From Streptomyces aculeolatus (GTDB lineage: Bacteria; Actinomycetota; Actinomycetes; Streptomycetales; Streptomycetaceae): 64,000 bases of DNA. Within the stretch, counting starts at the first letter, position 1; every line of letters begins with the position of its first letter. Below, one piece after another: positions 11,512-19,045 of this stretch. The notes below the pieces were generated by a model. It ran no database searches. It had not been told where the DNA came from and was given only the letters and a program-made list of their open reading frames with translations. The stretch covers positions 124,001 through 188,000 of the forward strand of contig NZ_JAINRD010000008.1 of assembly GCF_020400605.1 (NCBI RefSeq). The letters run 5' to 3'. The translations under genes and the position numbers were made by a program.

Positions 11512-12135
11512 TCATCGGGTGCGGTTCAGGGTCTGCAGGGCGGCGCGCAGCAGCTGCGGCAGCGGCGGGGGCGCGGCGCCGTCCCCCTCCGCCTGCGGGG
11601 CGACGGCGGTGACGGCCTCGTCGGCCTCGCGGGGCGCGTACCCCAGGCCCGTGAGGGCGGCGTGCAGCTGCTCGCGCCAGCCGGCGGCCGCGGCGGCGCC
11701 CGCCTGCCTGCCGACGAGTCCGCTGCTGCCCAGCGGCTCGCCGAGCCGGTCCTTCAGCTCCAGCAGCAGCTTCTGGGCGCCCTTCTTGCCGATGCCGGGG
11801 ACGGCGGTCAGCGCCTTCTCGTCGCCGGTGGAGACGGCGAGGCGGAGCGCGTCGGGGCGGTGCACGGCGAGCATGGCCTGGGCCAGCCGCGGGCCGACGC
11901 CGCTGGCGGTCTGGAGCAGCTCGAAGACCTGGCGCTCGTCGTCGTCGGCGAACCCGTACAGGGTGAGGGAGTCCTCCCGGACGACGAGGGAGGTGGCCAG
12001 CCGGGCGTCCTTGCCGACGCGCAGCGTGGACAGGGTGTCGGGCGTGCACTGCACGGCCATGCCGATGCCGCCGACCTCGATGACCGCGGCGTCGGGGGCG
12101 AGTGCGGCGACGGGGCCGCTGACGAAGGCGATCAT
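11512..12135 (-). CDS. ruvA: Holliday junction DNA-binding protein RuvA
   Basis: 207 aa, ATG at 12135 with CCGGAGGGA upstream; it overlaps the ruvC stop by 4 bases (ATGA). Domain I is MIAFVSGPVAALAPDAAVIE. Domain II has two helix-hairpin-helix motifs (SGVGPRLAQAMLA and VPGIGKKGAQKLLLEL) at about residues 72-125. Domain III (about 160-207) contacts RuvB. It recognises four-way junctions and loads RuvB. Confidence 0.97.
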   Translation of the reverse strand: MIAFVSGPVAALAPDAAVIEVGGIGMAVQCTPDTLSTLRVGKDARLATSLVVREDSLTLYGFADDDERQVFELLQTASGVGPRLAQAMLAVHRPDALRLAVSTGDEKALTAVPGIGKKGAQKLLLELKDRLGEPLGSSGLVGRQAGAAAAAGWREQLHAALTGLGYAPREADEAVTAVAPQAEGDGAAPPPLPQLLRAALQTLNRTR

Positions 12136-12791
12136 GCGGGGTCCCTCCGGATCTCGCGGTCCCGGTGCTCCGGGCGGTCCTGGCTCGCACGGCCGGCGCG
12201 CGGGGCGCCCTGGCCGGCCGGGCGGGCGGTGCGCCGCACCCCCGGGGCGGCGGCGCGGGCGGCCGTCCCGGCGCGGGCCGATGCCCCCTTGCCGCGGGCG
12301 CGCAGCAGGCGGTCCTGGGCGGGGGCCCGCCACAGGTGGCAGATGGCCAGCGCCAGCGCGTCGGCGGCGTCGGCCGGCTTCGGCGGGGCGTCGAGCCGCA
12401 GCAGCCGGGTGACCATGGCGCCGACCTGTGCCTTGTCGGCCCGGCCCGAGCCGGTGACGGCGGCCTTGACCTCGCTGGGCGTGTGCAGCGCGACGGGCAG
12501 GCCGCGGCGGGCGGCGCAGAGGATGGCGACGGCGCTGGCCTGGGCGGTGCCCATGACGGTGCGTACGTTGTGCTGGCTGAAGACGCGCTCGACGGCGACG
12601 GCCTCCGGCGCCTGCGCGTCGAGCCACTCCTCGACGCCGCGCTCGATGAGCAGCAGCCGCTCGGCGGTCGGGGCGTCGGAAGGGGTGCGCACGACGCCGA
12701 CGGCGACCATCCGCAGCGCCCGGCCCGGCGCTCCGTCCACGACCCCCACACCGCACCGCGTCAGTCCCGGGTCCACTCCGAGCACCCGCAC
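12132..12791 (-). CDS. ruvC: Crossover junction endodeoxyribonuclease RuvC
   Basis: 219 aa from GTG 12791 (MRVLGVDPGLTRCGVG), with GAGGGGG upstream. An in-frame start further upstream would add about 20 non-conserved Arg-rich residues and was rejected. Catalytic acidic residues are visible: Asp7 in GVDPG, the Glu in AVERVFSQHN, and the paired Asp in DAADALALAICH. It resolves Holliday junctions. The C-terminal 50 residues are an Arg/Ala-rich extension beyond the usual 170-180 aa. It is first in the ruvCAB operon; I saw no SOS box in the 123 bp upstream. Confidence 0.96.
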   Translation of the reverse strand: MRVLGVDPGLTRCGVGVVDGAPGRALRMVAVGVVRTPSDAPTAERLLLIERGVEEWLDAQAPEAVAVERVFSQHNVRTVMGTAQASAVAILCAARRGLPVALHTPSEVKAAVTGSGRADKAQVGAMVTRLLRLDAPPKPADAADALALAICHLWRAPAQDRLLRARGKGASARAGTAARAAAPGVRRTARPAGQGAPRAGRASQDRPEHRDREIRRDPA

Positions 12792-12861
12792 CCGCCGCCC
12801 CCTCTCGTCCGCCCGCGTACGTGTGTGCAGGCTACCGGCCGGCACCGACACCGCAGCCGAA

Positions 12862-12893
12862 GGGCCCGCCGGATGTCGCCATCCTGCGGGCCC
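12862..12893 (-). terminator. Terminator after yebC
   Basis: Inverted repeat gggcccgc-c-ggatg / catcc-t-gcgggccc with a 4-base loop (one internal mismatch), 22 bases downstream of the yebC stop. It separates yebC from ruvCAB. Confidence 0.7.
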
Positions 12894-12914
12894 GTCGCGG
12901 CGTGCGCGTACGGC

Positions 12915-13667
12915 TCAGGCGGAGGCCTTCTCCATGACCTCGTCGGAGACGTCGAAGTTGGCGAAGACGTTCTGGACGTCGTCGCTGTCCTCCAGGGCGT
13001 CGATGAGCCGGAAGATCTTGCGGGCGCCCTCCTCGTCCAGCTCCACCTGCATGGTGGGGACGAAGTTCGCCTCGGCCGAGTCGTAGTCGATCCCGGCGTC
13101 CTGCAGCGCGGTGCGGACCGCGACCATGTCGCCGGCCTCGCTGAGCACCTCGAAGGACTCGCCCAGGTCGTTGACCTCCTCGGCGCCGGCGTCCAGCACC
13201 GCGGCGAGCACGTCGTCCTCGCCCAGCTCGCCCTTGGGGACGATCACCACGCCCTTGCGGTTGAAGAGGTACGACACGGAGCCCGGGTCGGCCATGGAGC
13301 CGCCGTTGCGCGTCATGGCGACGCGGACGTCGGAGGCGGCGCGGTTGCGGTTGTCCGTCAGGCACTCGATGAGCACGGCCACGCCGTTGGGCCCGTAGCC
13401 CTCGTACATGATCGTCTCGTACTCGGCGCCGCCCGCTTCGAGACCGGCGCCGCGCTTGACGGCGCTGTCGATGTTCTTGTTCGGGACGGACTGCTTCTTG
13501 GCCTTCTGGATCGCGTCGTACAGCGTGGGATTTCCGTCGGGGTCGGCTCCCCCCTGCCGCGCCGCGACCTCGACGTTCTTGATCAACTTGGCGAAGAGCT
13601 TTCCTCGCTTGGCATCGATCACGGCCTTCTTGTGCTTGGTGGTTGCCCACTTAGAGTGGCCGGACAC
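12915..13667 (-). CDS. yebC: YebC/PmpR-family protein (transcriptional or translational regulator)
   Basis: 250 aa, GTG start, beginning MSGHSKWATTKHKKAVIDAKRGKLFAKLIK, the invariant start of YebC proteins. Conserved blocks include YEGYGPNGVAVLIECLTDN, NGGSMADPGSVSYLF and the C-terminal ALEDSDDVQNVFANFD. Members are annotated as DNA-binding regulators; some recent work links them to ribosome pausing at proline stretches (recalled, not shown here). The gene sits between pdxT and ruvC on the same strand, a widespread arrangement. Confidence 0.95.
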   Translation of the reverse strand: MSGHSKWATTKHKKAVIDAKRGKLFAKLIKNVEVAARQGGADPDGNPTLYDAIQKAKKQSVPNKNIDSAVKRGAGLEAGGAEYETIMYEGYGPNGVAVLIECLTDNRNRAASDVRVAMTRNGGSMADPGSVSYLFNRKGVVIVPKGELGEDDVLAAVLDAGAEEVNDLGESFEVLSEAGDMVAVRTALQDAGIDYDSAEANFVPTMQVELDEEGARKIFRLIDALEDSDDVQNVFANFDVSDEVMEKASA

Positions 13668-13738
13668 AGCCCCGCTCCATTCCGCGTTCCGCGCATTCGA
13701 CTAACCGGCAACGAACTCGTCGATCCTACCGGTGCCGG

Positions 13739-14329
13739 TCAGCCCGCCCGGCGCACCATATCGGCGAAGAGAGCGTGCACGCGGTGGTCCCCGGTGAGTT
13801 CGGGATGGAACGACGTGGCCAGCAGCGGACCCTGCCGGACGGCGACGGGGTGCCCGCCGACCTCCGCCAGCCTTTCCACCCCGGCGCCGGTGGACTCCAC
13901 CCACGGCGCCCGGATGAAGACGCCGTGCACCGGGCCGCCGGGGACGCCGGCGACCTCCAGCGGCACCTCGAACGACTCGTTCTGCCGGCCGAAGGCGTTG
14001 CGCCGCACGATCATGTCGATGCCGCCGACGGTCTCCTGGCCGGAGCGCGGGTCGAGGATCTTGTCCGCCAGCATGATCATGCCGGCGCAGGAGCCGTACG
14101 CGGGCATCCCCGCCCGCACCCGCTCGCGCAGCGGCTCCAGCAGCCCGAAGGCGACGGCGAGCTTGGACATCGTGGTGGACTCGCCGCCCGGGATGACCAG
14201 GCCGGACACCTCCGCCAGCTCCGCCGGCCGGCGCACCGGCACGGCGCTCGCGCCGGCCGCGGCGAGGGCCGCCAGGTGTTCGCGTACGTCGCCCTGGAGG
14301 GCGAGCACGCCGATGGCGGGGGTGTCCAT
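13739..14329 (-). CDS. pdxT: Pyridoxal 5'-phosphate synthase glutaminase subunit PdxT
   Basis: 196 aa from ATG 14329 (MDTPAIGVLALQGDVREHLA). It is a class-I-like glutaminase supplying ammonia to PdxS. The nucleophile Cys is in YGSCAGMIML (about residue 80), with GGESTTM oxyanion residues and the His-Glu pair in TSFHPELTGDHRVH near the C-terminus. pdxS ends 11 bases upstream; together they make the deoxyxylulose-independent vitamin B6 route. Confidence 0.97.
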   Translation of the reverse strand: MDTPAIGVLALQGDVREHLAALAAAGASAVPVRRPAELAEVSGLVIPGGESTTMSKLAVAFGLLEPLRERVRAGMPAYGSCAGMIMLADKILDPRSGQETVGGIDMIVRRNAFGRQNESFEVPLEVAGVPGGPVHGVFIRAPWVESTGAGVERLAEVGGHPVAVRQGPLLATSFHPELTGDHRVHALFADMVRRAG

Positions 14330-14340
14330 GGGGGTCGTCC

Positions 14341-15261
14341 TCACCAGCCCCGGCCGGCGTAGCGCTCGGAGTCGTCCAGGGTGTCGAGGTTGATGCCGAC
14401 CATGGCCTCGCCGAGGTTGCGGGAGGCGTCCGCGACGACCTTCGGGTCGTCGTAGAAGGTGGTGGCCTTGACGATGGCGGAGGCGCGCTTGGCCGGGTCG
14501 CCGGACTTGAAGATGCCGGAGCCGACGAAGACGCCCTCGGCGCCGAGCTGGCGCATCAGCGCGGCGTCGGCGGGGGTGGCGACGCCGCCCGCGGAGAACA
14601 GCACGACGGGCAGCTTGCCGAGCCGGGCCACCTCGGCGACCAGCTCGTACGGGGCGCGCAGTTCCTTGGCCGCAGCGTACAGCTCGTGGTTGTCGAGGCC
14701 GCGCAGGGCGCCGATCCCGTTCTTGATCTGGCGCAGGTGGCGGACGGCCTCGACGACGTTGCCGGTGCCGGCCTCGCCCTTGGAGCGGATCATGGCCGCG
14801 CCCTCGGCGATGCGGCGCAGGGCCTCGCCCAGGTTGGTGGCGCCGCAGACGAAGGGGGTGGTGAAGGCCCACTTGTCGGAGTGGTTGACCTCGTCGGCGG
14901 GGGTGAGCACCTCGGACTCGTCGACGTAGTCGACGCCGAGCGCCTGGAGGATCTGGGCCTCGACGAAGTGGCCGATGCGGGACTTGGCCATCACCGGGAT
15001 GGAGACGGCCTCGATGATGCCCTCGATCATGTCGGGGTCCGACATGCGCGCCACGCCGCCGTCCTTGCGGATGTCGGCGGGCACCCGCTCCAGGGCCATC
15101 ACCGCGACGGCGCCCGCGTCCTCGGCGATCTTCGCCTGCTCGGGCGTGACGACGTCCATGATCACGCCGCCCTTGAGCTGCTCGGCCATGCCGCGCTTGA
15201 CGCGTGCGGTGCCGGTCTCGGGAGCCGACGACTGGGGGGCGGAGCTGGGCGTGCTGGACAC
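14341..15261 (-). CDS. pdxS: Pyridoxal 5'-phosphate synthase lyase subunit PdxS
   Basis: 306 aa from GTG 15261, with GAGG about 8 bases upstream. After a Ser/Pro-rich N-terminus it reads GTARVKRGMAEQLKGGVIMD, the canonical PdxS start. Catalytic features are VAVMALERVPADIR, the lysine in MAKSRIGHFVEAQ, and SKGEAGTGNVVEAVRH near residue 165. This (beta/alpha)8 enzyme builds PLP from ribose 5-phosphate, glyceraldehyde 3-phosphate and ammonia. About 190 bp separate it from the LemA-like gene upstream. Confidence 0.98.
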   Translation of the reverse strand: MSSTPSSAPQSSAPETGTARVKRGMAEQLKGGVIMDVVTPEQAKIAEDAGAVAVMALERVPADIRKDGGVARMSDPDMIEGIIEAVSIPVMAKSRIGHFVEAQILQALGVDYVDESEVLTPADEVNHSDKWAFTTPFVCGATNLGEALRRIAEGAAMIRSKGEAGTGNVVEAVRHLRQIKNGIGALRGLDNHELYAAAKELRAPYELVAEVARLGKLPVVLFSAGGVATPADAALMRQLGAEGVFVGSGIFKSGDPAKRASAIVKATTFYDDPKVVADASRNLGEAMVGINLDTLDDSERYAGRGW

Positions 15262-15454
15262 GGTGGAACCTCGCTCGGTGATGTGGGTGCGGTGTGGGTG
15301 TGTGCATGGCGCACGGTGCACCGCTTCCATCGTAAACACGTTCGGACGGCGGGCCGAATGTGCGCCACGGTCAAGGAAACCCCAGGCGGGAGGGGTCAGG
15401 AAAGAGCCAATCGGCAAGCTGTGGCCGCCGAGCCGCCGGCGGTGCGCCGCGGGG

Positions 15455-16012
15455 TCAGCCCGCCGAGGGGGCGCGGTCGGTCAGGGCCGGCGGCGGCTCG
15501 TCGTCCATCTCGACCGCCAGCGGGAACGGCGCGTGCCCCGCCAGCCGGAACCAGCGCACCTTGCGGTGCCGGCGCAGCGCCCGCGCCGCGCGTACCGCGT
15601 CGTTGTGGAAGCGCCGCGCCATCGGCACCCGCCGCGCGGCCTCCGCCAGCTCGTGCACGGCCTCCTCGCCGCCCGGCGCCCCGCGCACCGCCTCCACCTG
15701 CTCGGGGGCCTCGAACACCGCCCGCAGCGCCTGGCTCAGCTCGCTCTCGGCGACCTCGCGCTGGTCCTCCTCCGCCTGCCGGGCGGCGTGCGCGGCCTCG
15801 TAGAGCACGATCGAGGCGGCCGGATCGAGGACGCCGCTGGTGGCCAGCTCCTGCGCCACCGAGGCGCGCCGCAGCAGCTGGGCGTCGAGGGCCGCCTTGG
15901 CGGCGTCGATACGGGTGTGCAGCCGGTCGAGCCGGCCGGCGGTCCAGCTCAGGTAGACGCCGATCAGGCAGAGCACGACCGCGATCAGCAGCAGCGTCAG
16001 GGGTGTCGACAC
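15455..16012 (-). CDS. LemA-like membrane-anchored protein
   Basis: 185 aa, GTG start. A single N-terminal span (PLTLLLIAVVLCLIGVYLS) is followed by a helical domain whose opening RLDRLHTRIDAAKAALDAQL resembles the LemA family. The C-terminal part contains ARRFHNDAVRAARALRRHRK and FRLAGHAPFPLAVEMDDEPP. It starts one base after pimA and probably belongs to the PI-mannoside operon, but no enzymatic motif is visible. The function is unknown; assignment to LemA is by sequence pattern only. Confidence 0.7.
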   Translation of the reverse strand: MSTPLTLLLIAVVLCLIGVYLSWTAGRLDRLHTRIDAAKAALDAQLLRRASVAQELATSGVLDPAASIVLYEAAHAARQAEEDQREVAESELSQALRAVFEAPEQVEAVRGAPGGEEAVHELAEAARRVPMARRFHNDAVRAARALRRHRKVRWFRLAGHAPFPLAVEMDDEPPPALTDRAPSAG

Positions 16013-16013
16013 G

Positions 16014-17186
16014 TCACGCCTCCCGGTCGCGGGCGGGGCCGAAGCGGGCCGCCCAGCGGCCGGCGCGCTCGTCCTCCGCCACGGACTGGGCGCCCTGGGT
16101 CACCGTCTCGTACACCGCCAGGATGTCCGCGCCGACCGTCGACCAGTCGAAGCGCTGTACGTGCCGGCTGCCGCGCTCGCGCAGCTCGGCCCTGCGGGCG
16201 TCGTCCAGCAGCAGCCCCGCCGCCCGTTCCGCCAGGTCCCCGGCGTCCTCGCGCGCGAACACCTCGCCCGCCGTGCCGCCGTCCAGCACCTGCACGAAGG
16301 CGTCGAGGTCGGCGGCCAGCACCGGCGCCCCCGCCGACATCGCCTCGACGAGGATGATGCCGAACGACTCGCCGCCGGTGTTCGGCGCGACGTAGAGGTC
16401 GACGCTGCGCAGCAGCCGCGCCTTGTCCTCGTCGCTGACCATGCCCAGGAACTCCACCCGCGCGCGCACCTCGGGCGGCAGGTGCCCCGCGATCTCCGCC
16501 GGGTCGCCGCGCCCGGCGACCAGCAGGCGCGCGTCGGGCACCCGCTCCAGGATCCGCGGGAACGCCTCCATCAGCACCGGCAGCCCCTTGCGCGGCTCGT
16601 CGATCCGGCCGATGAAGCCCAGCGTGCGGCCCTGCCACGCAGCCTTCGGCTCGGCCCCGGCGAAGAACGAGACGTCGACGCCGTTGGGGATGACGACGGC
16701 GTCGCCGCCCAGGTGCTCGACCAGCGTGCGGCGCGCGTACTCGCTGACGGCGATGCGGGCGCTGATCTTCTCCAGCGCCGACTGCAGGATCGGGTACGCG
16801 GCGATCATGCCGCGGGAGCGCGGGCTGGACATGTGGAACGTGGCCACGATCGGCCCCTTCGCCGCCCAGCAGGCCAGCAGGGCGAGCGACGGCGCGGCCG
16901 GCTCGTGGATGTGCAGCACGTCGAAGTCGCCGTCGCGGACCCAGCGGCGCACCCGGGCGGCGGACAGGAAGCCGAAGTTGATGCGCGCCACGGACCCGTT
17001 GTACGGCACGGGGACGGCCCTGCCGGCCCCGACGACGTACTCGGGCAGCGGGGTGTCGTCGTCCGCGGGCGCGAGGACGGAGACCTCGTGGCCGGCGGCG
17101 CGCAGGTGCTCCGCCAGGTCCCGGACGTGGAACTGCACGCCGCCGGGCGCCTCCCAGGAGTACGGGCAGACGATCCCGATCCTCAC
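16014..17186 (-). CDS. pimA: Phosphatidylinositol alpha-mannosyltransferase (PimA-type GT4)
   Basis: 390 aa from GTG 17186, overlapping the upstream acyltransferase by 4 bases. This GT4 glycosyltransferase has VRIGIVCPYSWEAPGGVQFH at the N-terminus (donor-site glycines), HIHEPAAPSLALLA, LGFIGRIDEPRKGLPVLMEA and the nucleotide-sugar motif NTGGESFGIILVEAMSAG (about residue 270). It transfers mannose from GDP-mannose to phosphatidylinositol on the inner membrane face, the first step to PIMs. Neighbours supply the PI synthase and the PIM acyltransferase, which supports the assignment. Confidence 0.93.
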   Translation of the reverse strand: MRIGIVCPYSWEAPGGVQFHVRDLAEHLRAAGHEVSVLAPADDDTPLPEYVVGAGRAVPVPYNGSVARINFGFLSAARVRRWVRDGDFDVLHIHEPAAPSLALLACWAAKGPIVATFHMSSPRSRGMIAAYPILQSALEKISARIAVSEYARRTLVEHLGGDAVVIPNGVDVSFFAGAEPKAAWQGRTLGFIGRIDEPRKGLPVLMEAFPRILERVPDARLLVAGRGDPAEIAGHLPPEVRARVEFLGMVSDEDKARLLRSVDLYVAPNTGGESFGIILVEAMSAGAPVLAADLDAFVQVLDGGTAGEVFAREDAGDLAERAAGLLLDDARRAELRERGSRHVQRFDWSTVGADILAVYETVTQGAQSVAEDERAGRWAARFGPARDREA

Positions 17187-18082
17187 CGCGACGCCCCGCC
17201 CGCGAGGTCGTCCGGCCAGAAGCGCTGGAGCATGTGCCAGTCCTGCGGGTGCGCGGCGATGCCGGCGGCGAAGTCGTCGGCCATGGCCTGCGTCATGGCG
17301 GCGGTCTTCTCCGCCCGGGTGCCGGTCGCGGGCACCTCCACGGGGGCGTGCACCCGGCCCTGGAGGACGGGCGAGTCGTCGTACCAGAGCGTGACGGGCA
17401 GCAGCAGCGCGCCGGTCTGCTGGGCGAGCAGCGCGGGGCCCGCGGGCATCCGGGCCGCGGAGCCGAAGAAGTCCACCTCGACGCCGGTGGCCGACAGGTC
17501 GCGGTCGGCGACCAGGCAGACCAGCCCGCCGTCGCGCAGCCGCCGGGCGAGGGTGCCGAAGGCGCTCGCGCCGCCGTGCGCCAGCACCTCCATGCCCAGG
17601 CTCTCCCGGTACGTGACGAACCGGTCGTACAGCGACTCCGGCTTCAGCCGCTCCTGCACGGTGGTGAAGGGCACCCCGAGCTTGGTGGTGACCCAGGCGC
17701 CGGCCAGATCCCAGTTGCCCATGTGCGGCAGCGCGAGGATCACGCCGGTGTCGCCGGCGATGCCGTCCTCCAGCCAGTGCACGTCCTCGGGGTCGAAGCC
17801 GTCGCGGACGCGCTGCTTGCTCCACGCGGGCAGCCGGAAGGACTCCATCCAGTAGCGCATGTACGAGCGCATGCCGGCCCGGCTGAGCGCGGCCAGTTGC
17901 TCGGGCCCGGCGTCCGGGACCACCCGGGCGAGGTTCGACGTGAGCCGGCGCACGCCCTTGCCGTCGCGGCGCCAGGCGGTGTCGGCGATGCGCCTGCCGA
18001 GGGCGGCGGCGGCGGGTTCCGGCAGCCGTTTCACGGCTGCCCAGCCCAGGCCGTACATCCCGTCGGTCAGGCGCTCCTTCAC
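17183..18082 (-). CDS. Phosphatidylinositol mannoside acyltransferase (LpxL/HtrB-like, PatA-type)
   Basis: 299 aa from GTG 18082, overlapping both neighbours by 4 bases. It is a lysophospholipid acyltransferase superfamily member with ALPHMGNWDLAGAW (HxxxxD-like catalytic motif, about residue 122) and RDLSATGVEVDFFGSAARMP followed by LAQQTGALLLPV. In mycobacteria the corresponding enzyme palmitoylates the mannose of PIM1 or PIM2. Position between PI synthase and pimA is the conserved actinobacterial order. Confidence 0.9.
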   Translation of the reverse strand: MKERLTDGMYGLGWAAVKRLPEPAAAALGRRIADTAWRRDGKGVRRLTSNLARVVPDAGPEQLAALSRAGMRSYMRYWMESFRLPAWSKQRVRDGFDPEDVHWLEDGIAGDTGVILALPHMGNWDLAGAWVTTKLGVPFTTVQERLKPESLYDRFVTYRESLGMEVLAHGGASAFGTLARRLRDGGLVCLVADRDLSATGVEVDFFGSAARMPAGPALLAQQTGALLLPVTLWYDDSPVLQGRVHAPVEVPATGTRAEKTAAMTQAMADDFAAGIAAHPQDWHMLQRFWPDDLAGGASR

Positions 18083-18795
18083 GCGCTCTCCTGGTCCGCG
18101 GGCGCGGCCTCGGACTCCGGGCCGGAGCCGCCGCGCGGCGCGGGCGGCGGCAGCGGGTCGGCGGCGTCCTTCTCCGCCGCCTCCCGGTGCACGGTCACCA
18201 TCCGCTGGCAGAGCGTGACGGCGCTGCCGGCGGCGACGGCCCACAGCGCGATGGGCAGCAGGAGGTCGATGTGCGGGATGCCGAACGTGCGCTCCATGCC
18301 CGCGAAGCCGGCGAGCACCAGGGTGATCACCAGCCGGTCGGCGCGCTCCATCAGGCCGTTGACCTTGACCGGCAGGCCGATGCTCTCGCCGCGCGCCTTG
18401 GTGTAGGACACGACCTGGCCGCCGGCGAGGCAGAAGATCGCCACCGCGCACATCACCAGGTCGTCGCCGTCGCCCGCGTACCAGAGCGCGATGCCGCCGA
18501 AGACGGCCGAGTCCGCGGCCCGGTCGAGCGTCGAGTCCAGGAACGCGCCCCAGCGGCTGGAGCGGCCGGACTGGCGGGCCATGGTGCCGTCGATCAGGTC
18601 GGAGAAGACGAAGAGGGTGATGATCACCGTGCCCCAGAAGAACTCCCCGCGGGGGAAGAAGGCCAAGGCGCCCGCCATCACCCCGAGGGTGCCCACGAAG
18701 GTGACGGTGTCGGGGCTCACGCCGCGACGCAGCAGCATCGCGGCGATGGGTGCGAAGACACGCGTGAAGATCGCACGCGCGTACTTGTTCAGCAT
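18079..18795 (-). CDS. pgsA: Phosphatidylinositol phosphate synthase (CDP-alcohol phosphatidyltransferase)
   Basis: 238 aa from ATG 18795 (MLNKYARAIFTRVFAPIAAM). The CDP-alcohol phosphatidyltransferase signature D-G-x2-A-R-x8-G-x3-D-x3-D is seen in DGTMARQSGRSSRWGAFLDS plus TLDRAAD. About six hydrophobic segments surround it. It joins CDP-diacylglycerol to inositol phosphate, giving the PI used by pimA downstream. The C-terminal 30 residues are hydrophilic and Pro/Gly/Glu-rich. The gene is first in a four-gene coupled operon. Confidence 0.92.
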   Translation of the reverse strand: MLNKYARAIFTRVFAPIAAMLLRRGVSPDTVTFVGTLGVMAGALAFFPRGEFFWGTVIITLFVFSDLIDGTMARQSGRSSRWGAFLDSTLDRAADSAVFGGIALWYAGDGDDLVMCAVAIFCLAGGQVVSYTKARGESIGLPVKVNGLMERADRLVITLVLAGFAGMERTFGIPHIDLLLPIALWAVAAGSAVTLCQRMVTVHREAAEKDAADPLPPPAPRGGSGPESEAAPADQESA

Positions 18796-19045
18796 GGCCG
18801 TCCCAGGGTTGCCGGTCGGCGGGCCCCGCGGCTGGCCGGGGGCTCGTCGGTGGAAGTCGCTCAACGTAGCGCAGCCATCGTAGCCAGCGCCCGGGAGGGG
18901 CCGCGCGGGCCGTACGCCGGTGCCCTGCCGGGCCCCGTGCACGTCGGCGGGGGTCGCGGTTTCCGAACCCGTCCGTGCTATTTACGGCGTCTGACCGCGG
19001 TGCAAAGCTCGAATGCACCGCACGTGTCAGACGGAGGCGAGACAC

